This document shows, in pieces, positions 1-8,799 of a DNA stretch of 64,000 bases. Origin of the DNA: Methanobrevibacter sp. YE315 (lineage in GTDB: Archaea; Methanobacteriota; Methanobacteria; Methanobacteriales; Methanobacteriaceae); assembly GCF_001548675.1 (NCBI RefSeq), contig NZ_CP010834.1, positions 1,275,501 to 1,339,500 on the forward strand, given 5' to 3'. Under the pieces are notes generated by a model, which had not been told where the DNA came from, did no database searches, and saw nothing but the letters and a program-made list of their open reading frames with translations. The translations under genes were made by a program, and so were the position numbers. The stretch's first letter is position 1, and each line of letters starts with the position of its first letter.

Positions 1-2105
1 ATGCCTATTCCTCCTTCATAACCATCATAAATAAAGATTGTTGCTTCCTGCGTATCCTCATGGTAGTTGGTTGATAATCCACCTATGTCAAACCTGTCAC
101 ACATTGTATGGAGCGGGAATAGACCGATAAGTGCATGTTCTGCTCCATGAAGCCCCCCTTGGAATACCTCTTCTTCATTTGGAAACATGTCATCCAAAGT
201 ATCCTTTACTCTTTTTGGAATTGTAAACCATAACCCTTTTGTATTAAACTTTAAAGGAGGTAAATCCAGAGGATATGTTCCAATAGGTTTTGAAAAGTGC
301 ATTTTCTTATATTTGAAGTAATCTTCGCTTACGGTTAGCTCACCGAAGTTGATTGTTAGTTTTCCATATTTGGTTTTGGACAATTTCTTTCTAATGTTAA
401 TCTCGGTTTTGTTCAAAACCATAGTATGGTAATCCACGGTTTGCTGTGAAACGTTCACATAACCCCTGGCCAAATTAATGCTATTGACAACATATGTGTC
501 TCCCTTATTAATTAGAATGGCTCCTTCATGCGCTTCCCTATAAACCTGGGAACGTTCCATTGTCTCCAAAAGCCTTCCATTATTCATTACTTTGAATTCT
601 TCAGAGGAAATCTGGTCAAGTGAATGGTCCATTGCAGGATTATCATCATAGGGATACATATAGTCTCCCCTGTGGTTTTCATGAAGGTATTTTTTAGAAA
701 CCAAATCATCCAATATTTCCTCATCGATGCCGAAATATTTTTCGCATTCCCCTATTTTTATAGGCAATTCTTTAGCAGCACACAACAGGTGAGCTTCCTG
801 CAGGATTGGATTGGACAAGTCAATGATTGCATTTTCATGTGGCTTATCAAAGAAAAACTTAGGATTGTTCATGAAATACTGATCTAACTGGTTTTCAAAA
901 GCGATTAGAATAGCAATTGATTTTTGATTGCTTCTTCCAGCTCTTCCTGACTGTTGCCAAGTTGAAATCATTGTTCCGGGATAACCTGAAATGATAACTG
1001 CATCAAGTGAGCCTATATTTATTCCAAGTTCCAGTGCGTTTGTACATGTAACTCCCAAATATTTTCCGCTTTTAAGGCCTTCTTCTATTTCACGCCTTTC
1101 CTGAGCCTGATAGCCTGCCCTATATGCGGCTATTCTATGGGCCAGTTTACCCTTCACTTGAGTCATGTCCTTTTTAGCCCACATGGCAATGAGTTCTGTG
1201 GTTTTTCTTGAAACGGTAAAACACAATGTTTGGATGTTTTTCAGCATCAAGTACATGAATATGTTTTCTGTTTCCATGTGAACCGATGGAGTATTTTGGG
1301 TATAAACCTTGTTTCTTACATAATTTTTAAATGGATTATATAAAATAAAGTCCTTTTCACCGCTTGGTGATGTGTCCTCATCAATTAATAAAAACTCTTC
1401 ACCTGTCAATCTATTCGCCAATTCCAACGGATTAGCCAAAGTTGCCGAAGACAGGATAAACTGTGGATATGAACCGTAAAAGTTAGCTATCCTCTTTAAC
1501 CTTTTGATTAAAAATGCAACGTTTGATCCGAAAACACCCTTATAGTAATGTGCCTCATCAATTACTATGTATCTAAGATTCTTGTAAAATCTTGACCATT
1601 GGTGGTGCCATGATAAAATTAGGTGCAGCTGGTATGGATTTGTTAAGACAATCCTTGATTTTTCACGGATACCCTTCTTTTCATTTCTTGGCGTGTCCCC
1701 ATCATATGTGCGGGGATTGATTTTAATGTCCAATTCCCTTTCCAGATCTTCCAAAACGTGCAACTGGTCATTGGACAGGGCCTTTGCAGGATAAATGTAA
1801 AGGGCAGTTGCCTTTTCATCCCCTATCATGGTCTCCATAATCGGCAAATTAAATGCCAACGTTTTGCCTGATGCTGTTGGAGTTGTTATAATAACGTTTT
1901 CATCGTTTTTAATGGCTTCATATGCATCTGCCTGATGTTTATAAAGCTTTGCATCTTTTGAATCAAGATAGCTGATTATTTTATCATCTAAATTATCGAC
2001 CTTTTTAAAACTAGCTTTTTTAGCTGGTATTGTTTCAATATGAGCGATATTTTCCCTATATCTCACATCATTTTTAAACATGTCAATATTGTTAACCTCA
2101 GACAT
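1..2105 (-). CDS. MrfA/YprA-like DEAD/DEAH helicase with DUF1998 region (3' end outside window)
   Basis: Reading leftward from the ATG at 2105, the frame stays open to the window edge (about 701 codons), so the C-terminus is missing. Visible motifs are a Walker A (TTPTASGKT, about residue 75), a DEAH box in VIDEAHYYKG, a motif III SSATLA, and a motif VI QQSGRAGR. Near the edge, EHAL, CDRFDIGG and IYDGYEGGIG match the MrfA-type zinc-binding/DUF1998 region; its cysteines would lie beyond the window. The family (B. subtilis MrfA/YprA, fungal Hrq1) is a 3'-5' DNA helicase linked to crosslink repair. It is divergent from the UvrD-nuclease pair. A YprB-like exonuclease, the bacterial partner, is encoded at 27085. 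The family is well supported; the repair role here is inferred. Confidence 0.88.
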   Translation of the reverse strand, partial: MSEVNNIDMFKNDVRYRENIAHIETIPAKKASFKKVDNLDDKIISYLDSKDAKLYKHQADAYEAIKNDENVIITTPTASGKTLAFNLPIMETMIGDEKATALYIYPAKALSNDQLHVLEDLERELDIKINPRTYDGDTPRNEKKGIREKSRIVLTNPYQLHLILSWHHQWSRFYKNLRYIVIDEAHYYKGVFGSNVAFLIKRLKRIANFYGSYPQFILSSATLANPLELANRLTGEEFLLIDEDTSPSGEKDFILYNPFKNYVRNKVYTQNTPSVHMETENIFMYLMLKNIQTLCFTVSRKTTELIAMWAKKDMTQVKGKLAHRIAAYRAGYQAQERREIEEGLKSGKYLGVTCTNALELGINIGSLDAVIISGYPGTMISTWQQSGRAGRSNQKSIAILIAFENQLDQYFMNNPKFFFDKPHENAIIDLSNPILQEAHLLCAAKELPIKIGECEKYFGIDEEILDDLVSKKYLHENHRGDYMYPYDDNPAMDHSLDQISSEEFKVMNNGRLLETMERSQVYREAHEGAILINKGDTYVVNSINLARGYVNVSQQTVDYHTMVLNKTEINIRKKLSKTKYGKLTINFGELTVSEDYFKYKKMHFSKPIGTYPLDLPPLKFNTKGLWFTIPKRVKDTLDDMFPNEEEVFQGGLHGAEHALIGLFPLHTMCDRFDIGGLSTNYHEDTQEATIFIYDGYEGGIG

Positions 2106-2484
2106 AATATCAGCTAAAATAAAAATCAATAATTATATTTAAGTTGAAATAATATTTAAACTATTCGTGTATTTCAAAAAGAGTAAGTTAGAAACAAAAT
2201 TGTCTCTAACTTATTTATGCATATTACGGAAGAAAATTAATTTCTTCCATAAAAAGAAATTTGACGCTTAAAATATATATAACTTGTTCAATGGCAAAAT
2301 TACATTCATTCAAATTCATTTTACACCCATAATACAAAAATACCTTGATTTTTTTAAATCAAGAATGAATAGTTGAAAATGGAGCAATTCTTTGAAACCT
2401 TTAGTACCTTTCAAATGCTCTCTCAATTAATTTATTAATAACATATTAATAAAAATTAAAATATATTAAATTTAGAGGGAAAAA
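2106..2484. other. Divergent intergenic region with three hairpins and a dispersed motif
   Basis: This 379-bp gap separates two divergent helicase genes. Inverted repeats are AAGTTAGA/TCTAACTT (about 2187-2214), GGAAGAAA/TTTCTTCC (about 2226-2246) and CTTGATTT/AAATCAAG (about 2343-2362). An imperfect inverted pair at 2382-2421 ends with TTTCAAATGCTCT (2409-2421), a motif found again at 50653 and 52734. No open frame of convincing quality is seen. AT-rich TATA-like stretches occur near 2150 (leftward) and 2458 (rightward). The hairpins could be leader structures, terminators or a small RNA. Confidence 0.5.
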
Positions 2485-4929
2485 ATGATTTCATATGAGG
2501 AATTTGAAGATGTTGTCGTGAATATATTAAAAAGAGACATCTCTTCAAATCAGGACCAGAAAAAAGCAATATTATCACCACCCAACAAATCCCTTTTCAT
2601 TGTAGCCGGTCCAGGATCTGGAAAAACAACAGTAATGGTTCTTAAAATACTCAAATACATTTTTGTCGATGACGTTAATCCTAATGAGATATTGGCCACA
2701 ACATTTACAAGAAAAGCTGCCGATGAACTATACTCCAGAATACTCGGTTGGGGAGATGAGATTAAAAATTATCTAATAGATAACATGGATGATGATAACT
2801 TTGAAAATATCCTAAAAATAGATAGGATTGATTTTAACCAGATAAACATCGGTACAACAGACAGCATAGCCGAAGAATTACTTAGAGACTATAAAAAACC
2901 TGGGGAAAATCAGGCAATTGTTATTGAAGAGTTTGTTGCAAACTCTGCAATGATAAAAATCCTTATTGATGGTGAAAAATACCTTAACAAGGAGCTGGTT
3001 GAATACCTGAAGGAACTAAGCGGAAAGGAAAAAATTGAAGAACCCTCTAAACTAAGCGAAATTCTCATTGAAATTAAAAATAGAATCTATTATGACCAAG
3101 TAGACTTCAATGAATTGTATGAAAAAACACAGAAGGGAAGCGGCGCTCGCCTTGCACTTGAATGCATAAAAGAATATGAAACAACCCTTAAAAATAGAAA
3201 TACAATTGATTTTGCAATGCTTGAATCAAAGTTCCTCAAAAAACTAAAAAACGGCGATTTAAAAACCTTTATGGATGAAATAAAGATTGTATTGATTGAT
3301 GAATATCAGGATACCAATCTGATTCAGGAGGACATCTACTTTACAATAGCAAAATCAGCGCTTGAAAATGATGGAAACATAACCGTTGTAGGTGACGATG
3401 ACCAGTCCCTTTACCGGTTTAGGGGAGCGACAGTAGATCTGTTTACAAATTATCAAAAACGTATCAAAGAAAGGTTAGGCATTGATGTTGAAGAAATCAA
3501 CTTAAGAACAAACTACCGTTCAACAGAAAACATTATTGAACACTGCAATCAGTTTGCAGAACTTGACAAGGAATATCAAAACGCAAGAGTGGAAAACAAG
3601 CCAAAAATTATTGCTCCTGATTTTGAAAAGGATAAAATGCCTATTTTAGGAATGTTCAGGAATAACCCTGAAATGCTTGCAGTGGATTTGGCTAAATTAA
3701 TAAATAAATTGGTGAATAAAGGAGAATGCCAATTAAAAGTTTTAGAAGTTCTGGACAAGGAATATTATGAAAAAGTGAATGGCGAAATCAGCATTGCAAG
3801 ATTGCAGCAAATAAAAAGTCAAAAAATAAGAGAAGGAAAAGAAGTCAAGAAGATAACACTCAAATTGGATAGCGACTACGGTTCCGCTTCAGATATTGCA
3901 ATCCTTTCATACTCACCAAAAGAGCTCCAATACGGAAAGCGTTCATTCTTATACTTTTTAAGAAGAAATCTCAAACGATTTAATAATCCAATTGAAATGT
4001 TCAATCCAAGAGGAATTGACCTTCAAGACATTGATGTTGTAGGAGTGTTCTGCGGTTTAATTCTAGAATGCATAGACCCCGAATCCAGCTTCCAAAATTC
4101 AGATAAGACAATTCCAAACCTGGCCAAGAGAAACATGAGACGCTGGAGAGTGAAAGCCCAAGAATATATAAAACTAAATCCTGAGCCAAGAGAACCTATT
4201 ACATTATCACAATTCGTTACATCATGGCAGATTAGAAGGCCAAGGGGATATGATGAATGGCCAAAATCAGCGAGTCTTATGGAACTTGCATATAAAATAA
4301 CAACTTGGATTGAAGAATTGCAGGATGATGTTGAAGGAATCGTATATCTGGAGGCAATTACCAAATCAATTACTCAAACCGGATTTTTCAATGATTACCA
4401 TTCAAATATCTCATTTAGAAGTCCGAAACAGGAAAGAGATTCCGTGCTTGAGGCCATCTGGAATATTTTCATCCCATTATCAACCGGAGGAGTCAGCATT
4501 GATGAATCACTGCTTGAAACTCTGCCTGATGATAGGGTGAATGTTTTATCAATCCACCAATCCAAGGGATTGGAGTTCCCATTGGTCGTTGTTGATGTAG
4601 GCTCCAGGTTTAAAACCAATAATATCAAGACTCAAAGATTGAGATTTCCTAAAACCCTCAAGGATGAAGCTACCATTGAAGACACTATAAGACAATACAG
4701 CTCAATTGGTAAAAATGACAGAAGTGAAAAGGACAGATCTTTTGATGACTTAACAAGACTGTATTTTGTTGCATTTTCAAGAGCTGAAAGTGTTTTGTTA
4801 TTGGTTGGCCTTAACTCAGCTATTGAAGGTTATACCAATAAAAACAATCATTATGATATACCGAATGTCGCTCTTGGATGGAGCAGGGATGAAGAATATG
4901 TTGGATTTAATGAGATTTATCTTATATAG
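2485..4929 (+). CDS. UvrD/Rep-family ATP-dependent DNA helicase
   Basis: An 814-residue superfamily 1A helicase. The motifs appear in order: Q-like motif NQDQKKAI, Walker A AGPGSGKTT (residues 41-49), TTFTRKAADEL, DEYQDTN (motif II, about 270), GDDDQSLYRFRGA (motif III), RTNYRST (motif IV), VLSIHQSKGLEFP (motif V) and LYFVAFSRAE (motif VI). It should unwind duplex DNA in the 3'-5' direction using ATP. A GAGGG ribosome binding site precedes the ATG. The stop codon lies inside the ribosome binding site of the next gene, a RecB/Cas4-like nuclease, so the two are almost certainly co-expressed and may form an AddAB-like helicase-nuclease complex. The helicase call is certain; the complex is inferred from gene order. 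Confidence 0.95.
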   Translation: MISYEEFEDVVVNILKRDISSNQDQKKAILSPPNKSLFIVAGPGSGKTTVMVLKILKYIFVDDVNPNEILATTFTRKAADELYSRILGWGDEIKNYLIDNMDDDNFENILKIDRIDFNQINIGTTDSIAEELLRDYKKPGENQAIVIEEFVANSAMIKILIDGEKYLNKELVEYLKELSGKEKIEEPSKLSEILIEIKNRIYYDQVDFNELYEKTQKGSGARLALECIKEYETTLKNRNTIDFAMLESKFLKKLKNGDLKTFMDEIKIVLIDEYQDTNLIQEDIYFTIAKSALENDGNITVVGDDDQSLYRFRGATVDLFTNYQKRIKERLGIDVEEINLRTNYRSTENIIEHCNQFAELDKEYQNARVENKPKIIAPDFEKDKMPILGMFRNNPEMLAVDLAKLINKLVNKGECQLKVLEVLDKEYYEKVNGEISIARLQQIKSQKIREGKEVKKITLKLDSDYGSASDIAILSYSPKELQYGKRSFLYFLRRNLKRFNNPIEMFNPRGIDLQDIDVVGVFCGLILECIDPESSFQNSDKTIPNLAKRNMRRWRVKAQEYIKLNPEPREPITLSQFVTSWQIRRPRGYDEWPKSASLMELAYKITTWIEELQDDVEGIVYLEAITKSITQTGFFNDYHSNISFRSPKQERDSVLEAIWNIFIPLSTGGVSIDESLLETLPDDRVNVLSIHQSKGLEFPLVVVDVGSRFKTNNIKTQRLRFPKTLKDEATIEDTIRQYSSIGKNDRSEKDRSFDDLTRLYFVAFSRAESVLLLVGLNSAIEGYTNKNNHYDIPNVALGWSRDEEYVGFNEIYLI

Positions 4930-4940
4930 GAGGTTTGATT

Positions 4941-6176
4941 ATGAAGTTACCGTCAAGATCTAAATCATACATGATTCCGGAATATAGCCTAACCGGAGAC
5001 CTATTGTCATTTTTAACATGCAATTTGCAGTACAGATATCAGAATAAGGGAACATTGCCTCCTTCAAAACCTGTCCAGAGATGGTTCGGAGAATTTATTC
5101 ACGGAGTGCTTGAAGAAGCATACATACAATGGAAACAGGAACAGACACAATTCCCATGGGACTGGAAAAGAGATATCAGACCGATTGAAGAGCTAATAGA
5201 CTTGAGATTGCAGGTCAGAGGACTTTATCCTCACGATGAAGATTTGTTTTTCAGCATATTGAATCAGCCGGACAAGGATTTGACAATTGACGATTTGAAT
5301 GAGCATGACCACCAGAAATTGGCCAGTGCCAGAGCTGAAAGGGCCATAAACATTTGGGGAAAACATTTATTCCCATTAATTGACTCTTCAGAGCTTTTAA
5401 TCAAAGGCATTCGTAAAATGCCCGATTACAACGAGCATACAAGCAGATCCAATTATTATGGTATTAATGGAGTTGTTGATGTATTAACCTCTATGAAAAT
5501 TAATAAAAGCTTAGAACAAAGCACTTTGGATAATTTTAACAATAAAATAATTGAATTCCTTAAAAAGGATTCTGATTTTCAAAAAAGAATTTCAAAATTC
5601 AGCGATGGAGATGACTATGAAATAATTATCGACTATAAGGGAATGAAAAGGCCTCCTTTAAAAATGATTGACTCCAAAGCTGAAGACAAATGGGAGACTC
5701 ATAAACAGCAGATACTAACATATTCATGGCTTAGGTCAAAACAAGAGGATGCAAAGCCAATAGTTGCCGGAATTATTTTCTATTTAAATGAATTGGTTCC
5801 ATCAAAAGAGGATTTGGTCTTGATTAAAGACGAATTGAACAACAATTTAACTGATGTTGGATATGAATATGAAAATGATGTTAGACTAATTGAAAAATGG
5901 CAGGAAGAAGACAAAGCCCCTGAATTAAGCAATGACTTTAAAATTGAGAGATCCATCAGGATAATCAATGTTGATGAAAAAGAACAGGATAATGCTCTTT
6001 TAAAGTTCGACAGCGTTGTGGCCAATATTGAGAATTCATTGATTAAAGAAATGAACGGGTGTAAAATACAGGACTCCTGGAAAGCAGATTCCGATGAAAG
6101 AACTTGCAGTGCATGCGATTTTAAGACATTCTGTAAAAATAACAGTGTTAAAACAAAAGACTTTAAAATTCCTTAA
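4941..6176 (+). CDS. PD-(D/E)XK nuclease of the Cas4/AddB type with Fe-S cysteines
   Basis: A 411-residue protein. The ATG at 4941 is chosen because AGGAGG (4928-4933) sits 7 nt upstream; an in-frame TTG at 4935 is too close to it. Nuclease motifs are GINGVVDVL (D180), IIIDYKG (D231, K233) and QILTY (257-261). One cysteine near the N-terminus (C27) and three near the C-terminus in ERTCSACDFKTFC match the four-cysteine 4Fe-4S arrangement of Cas4 and AddB. There is no CRISPR array or cas gene nearby, so a Cas4 role in spacer acquisition is unlikely. Coupling to the upstream UvrD helicase suggests DNA end processing. The nuclease family is confident; the biological role is inferred. Confidence 0.9.
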   Translation: MKLPSRSKSYMIPEYSLTGDLLSFLTCNLQYRYQNKGTLPPSKPVQRWFGEFIHGVLEEAYIQWKQEQTQFPWDWKRDIRPIEELIDLRLQVRGLYPHDEDLFFSILNQPDKDLTIDDLNEHDHQKLASARAERAINIWGKHLFPLIDSSELLIKGIRKMPDYNEHTSRSNYYGINGVVDVLTSMKINKSLEQSTLDNFNNKIIEFLKKDSDFQKRISKFSDGDDYEIIIDYKGMKRPPLKMIDSKAEDKWETHKQQILTYSWLRSKQEDAKPIVAGIIFYLNELVPSKEDLVLIKDELNNNLTDVGYEYENDVRLIEKWQEEDKAPELSNDFKIERSIRIINVDEKEQDNALLKFDSVVANIENSLIKEMNGCKIQDSWKADSDERTCSACDFKTFCKNNSVKTKDFKIP

Positions 6177-6200
6177 AACAATATAATATTAGGCGATTGT

Positions 6201-6875
6201 ATGACTAATTTAGAAACAAATAAAAAATATTGTGAAGTTATCGAAAGTAAAATTAAGCTCGATGCAAAACCTGTTGCAATGAAATTAATTAAAACTGAAG
6301 ATGACTTGCCTGATGGCATCGATTTAATCGACGAAAAAATCAGACACTGTGAAATGGTTAGAAAAGCTTCTTTAGGAGATACATTCTATTCAACTATTGA
6401 CCAACAAATGTGTTTGGGAGGAGCAGGTGCTATAGGACTTAGAGATATGCCTGAAAAATTAGCTAATGGAGAAAAATATTTCTCATTAGGCAGATTCCAA
6501 GATTTAGAAACCGCTAAAAATTTAACCAGCAAACTTTCAATTATCAAAGACATCAGTTGGGGAATCATATATGCTCCATTGGATGAAGCTGATTTTGAAG
6601 CAGACGTTATCCAAGTCATAACTGAACCAGTTGGCGGAATGAAACTTGCTCAAAGTATCGTTTACAAAACTGGTGAAAAGATCAACCCATCATTTGCAGG
6701 TATCCAATCACTATGTGGAGACGCATTTGCAAATCCATACCTAAGCGAAGGAGTTAATTTCACTTTAGGTTGTGATGGTTCCAGAAAAGCGGCTGATATT
6801 AAAGACAATGAAATGACCGTTGGTATTAGTAAAGCTAAAATCGAAGAGGTTATTTCAGGTTTAGAATCAATCTAA
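6201..6875 (+). CDS. DUF169 family protein
   Basis: A 224-residue cytoplasmic protein of the DUF169 (COG2043) family, recognised from KLDAKPVAMKLI near the N-terminus, the Cys-containing RHCEMVRKA and QQMCLGGAGAIGL segments, and the C-terminal PSFAGIQSLCGDAFANPY and LGCDGSRKAADI regions. Conserved cysteines are compatible with a metal or cluster site, but the function of the family is not established. It lies 25 nt after the nuclease gene and its last codons overlap the convergent nucleotidyltransferase gene by 9 bp. A second DUF169 protein is encoded at 61774. No membrane segment or signal peptide is visible. Confidence 0.85.
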   Translation: MTNLETNKKYCEVIESKIKLDAKPVAMKLIKTEDDLPDGIDLIDEKIRHCEMVRKASLGDTFYSTIDQQMCLGGAGAIGLRDMPEKLANGEKYFSLGRFQDLETAKNLTSKLSIIKDISWGIIYAPLDEADFEADVIQVITEPVGGMKLAQSIVYKTGEKINPSFAGIQSLCGDAFANPYLSEGVNFTLGCDGSRKAADIKDNEMTVGISKAKIEEVISGLESI

Positions 6876-7520
6876 AAGCTTTAAATAATCATCATAATGA
6901 TTAATATTAATTAATTCTTCTTCATTTTTTTCTTTTATTCCATAAAACATATAGCCGTCCGCAAATATTTTCCTTAAAATCGGATTAAGGTTATCATCCT
7001 CATTTTCCAAATATTTCATTAAATTTTCACGCGGTGCAACGAAAGGCATCCCCAATCCTTCAGCAGTGTCTAAAAGACCTGTTTTTCTTCTTCTTAAAAT
7101 TGATATTGTCCTGTAAGGGTCTTGTGAATTCTGACTAACTTCAATCATCCTATTGAATGTTTCTGTTGATACTGTCGGTTGGTCGGCAGTTATGCATAAT
7201 GCAAATTCAGAATCGGTATTTGACAATCCATTGAAAAGAGATACTGATAAACCTACATCAACAGGATTATTTTCTATGAATTTTACAGAGTCTTTATAAT
7301 TATCAAAAATTGCTTCTTTAATCTCACTAGAATAATGGCCAAGTACCACAATACAATCATCTACATTTGCAGATAATGCATTATCAATTGTTGTCTCTAT
7401 AACCGTCTTATTTTTAAAGGGCAAAATAAGTTTATTTTTTAATTCGATGTTTCGAGAAATCTGATCTCTTCTCATTCTGGAGTTCTTTCCAGCGGCTGTA
7501 ATGATAGTTGAGATTGACAT
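6867..7520 (-). CDS. MobA-like NTP transferase
   Basis: A 217-residue nucleotidyltransferase of the MobA/MocA-like fold. The N-terminal IITAAGKNSRMRRD is the nucleotide-binding loop, followed by the conserved FKNKTVIETTIDNAL segment and the ITADQP metal-binding motif (about residue 110). Such enzymes transfer CMP, GMP or similar to a pterin cofactor or to a sugar/alcohol phosphate; the substrate cannot be read from the sequence. Molybdopterin-related genes (MoaE, Mop) lie about 14 kb away, so cofactor cytidylylation is one option. It follows the VanW-like gene by 24 nt on the same strand and overlaps the convergent DUF169 gene by 9 bp. Confidence 0.8.
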   Translation of the reverse strand: MSISTIITAAGKNSRMRRDQISRNIELKNKLILPFKNKTVIETTIDNALSANVDDCIVVLGHYSSEIKEAIFDNYKDSVKFIENNPVDVGLSVSLFNGLSNTDSEFALCITADQPTVSTETFNRMIEVSQNSQDPYRTISILRRRKTGLLDTAEGLGMPFVAPRENLMKYLENEDDNLNPILRKIFADGYMFYGIKEKNEEELININHYDDYLKLLD

Positions 7521-7544
7521 AAAAAAAGTAAAAGAATGATATAT

Positions 7545-8735
7545 TCACTCATTTGGAATATATCTTATAATTTGTGCATAGATACCCATACCAGTACCTT
7601 CACCTTCAACCCACATATTTAATTTGACTGGGTAATCGTGGTTATTATATACTAAAATACCTTGTGCCGGATTGTATCCGAACAATACTGCATCTTCATC
7701 CCAGCACATACCTACAGGTAAATCAAATCCTTCAGCAGTGACTGCAGCCCTTAAAGCTCTTGCAGGAGGACATACACCGTGTGCTGCACTTCCACCAGGT
7801 GCTTGTGCATCATTTGCAGATTCAAAGTATACATAATCTTTACCACTACTAGTGGAGTTAGGTGGGATAACTGTTCCGTTCCATGCTTCGACAAACTGTC
7901 TTGCATTTATTTCCCGGGTTCCATCTCCGTATTCAGGGTGGGAACCTAATGAGGTACCATAAACTTCACCAGGTTGTTCAGTATAATTACCGGAATATAA
8001 CAATATAGGAGAACCAGTTGGATACTCAGCAGCATAATCCACTACATCCTGACCGAATATTTTTGGCACATCAGCTGAACTGATGTCGTTTCTTCCATCA
8101 GAAAAATCGGACATTCCTTTTTCAAGTGTAAAAATTGACCCAACAGAAGCATCATAATTATACCAGCTTCTGATTGTCTCATTGTCAAAATATTGACTGG
8201 AGAAATTTAAATTCTTAATTTCAGATTCTGGAACTGATTTAATAACAGTTCCATTTTCTACAATATCAACACCGGTTTCAGTTTTATTTAGATATTTGTA
8301 GGTATCACTATATCCCCATACATAATTATCAGGTGCTTTTACGGCCAATTTATCGCCTTCGAAAGTTAAAAATCCTGGCCCTTCAACATTAGCCACATGC
8401 CCATAGGAATCTATACCCGAACCGGAAATAGATGAAAAGTCCATTGGGACAAAACCTGTCGATAAAGACATCAGAATGCCCTGTAAATCAAGAGCTAATA
8501 TTTGATGAATTATAGATCCCGGACTAGCTAAAAACGGAAGCTCAATAGGATCTCTTGTTCCTAAAATCGAATCATTTTCAAACATTGATTGACCAATTGG
8601 TAGCTGATATTCATCAACAACTGATTGAGCTGTTAATGGAGTACTATTTACAGCACCAAATACCATGAATAGAATGCATAAAAAAATTAATGCAATGAAT
8701 ATTGTTATTGAAAGTTTTCTCCAACTGCGAGTCAT
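7545..8735 (-). CDS. Membrane-anchored protein with VanW-like domain
   Basis: Start chosen at the ATG 8735, preceded by AGGTG with 6-nt spacing; an in-frame GTG at 8744 overlaps that site. The 396-residue product has one N-terminal membrane segment (about residues 7-28) and a large extracytoplasmic part. The C-terminal 150 residues resemble the VanW domain: NARQFVEAWNGTVIPPNST, then HGVCPPARALRAAV with a single conserved Cys, then FGYNPAQGILVYNNHDYPVK. VanW proteins in bacteria are linked to cell-wall metabolism but have no settled activity. The gene follows a pseudomurein-type Mur ligase on the same strand, 64 nt away, which fits a wall role. The VanW resemblance is by motif reading and unconfirmed. 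Confidence 0.6.
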   Translation of the reverse strand: MTRSWRKLSITIFIALIFLCILFMVFGAVNSTPLTAQSVVDEYQLPIGQSMFENDSILGTRDPIELPFLASPGSIIHQILALDLQGILMSLSTGFVPMDFSSISGSGIDSYGHVANVEGPGFLTFEGDKLAVKAPDNYVWGYSDTYKYLNKTETGVDIVENGTVIKSVPESEIKNLNFSSQYFDNETIRSWYNYDASVGSIFTLEKGMSDFSDGRNDISSADVPKIFGQDVVDYAAEYPTGSPILLYSGNYTEQPGEVYGTSLGSHPEYGDGTREINARQFVEAWNGTVIPPNSTSSGKDYVYFESANDAQAPGGSAAHGVCPPARALRAAVTAEGFDLPVGMCWDEDAVLFGYNPAQGILVYNNHDYPVKLNMWVEGEGTGMGIYAQIIRYIPNE

Positions 8736-8799
8736 TAAATACACCTAAGTAATTATATTATTAATATATTAATTAAACATTATATAAAAATATTATTAT

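Noticed and set aside
3576-4628. Several open frames antisense to the UvrD gene
   Set aside because: They lie wholly inside a well-supported helicase gene, lack ribosome binding sites and show no protein-like composition.
4941-6176. Calling the Fe-S nuclease Cas4
   Set aside because: No cas genes or CRISPR array in the window, and the protein is about twice the usual Cas4 length; AddB/RecB-type nuclease is the safer description.
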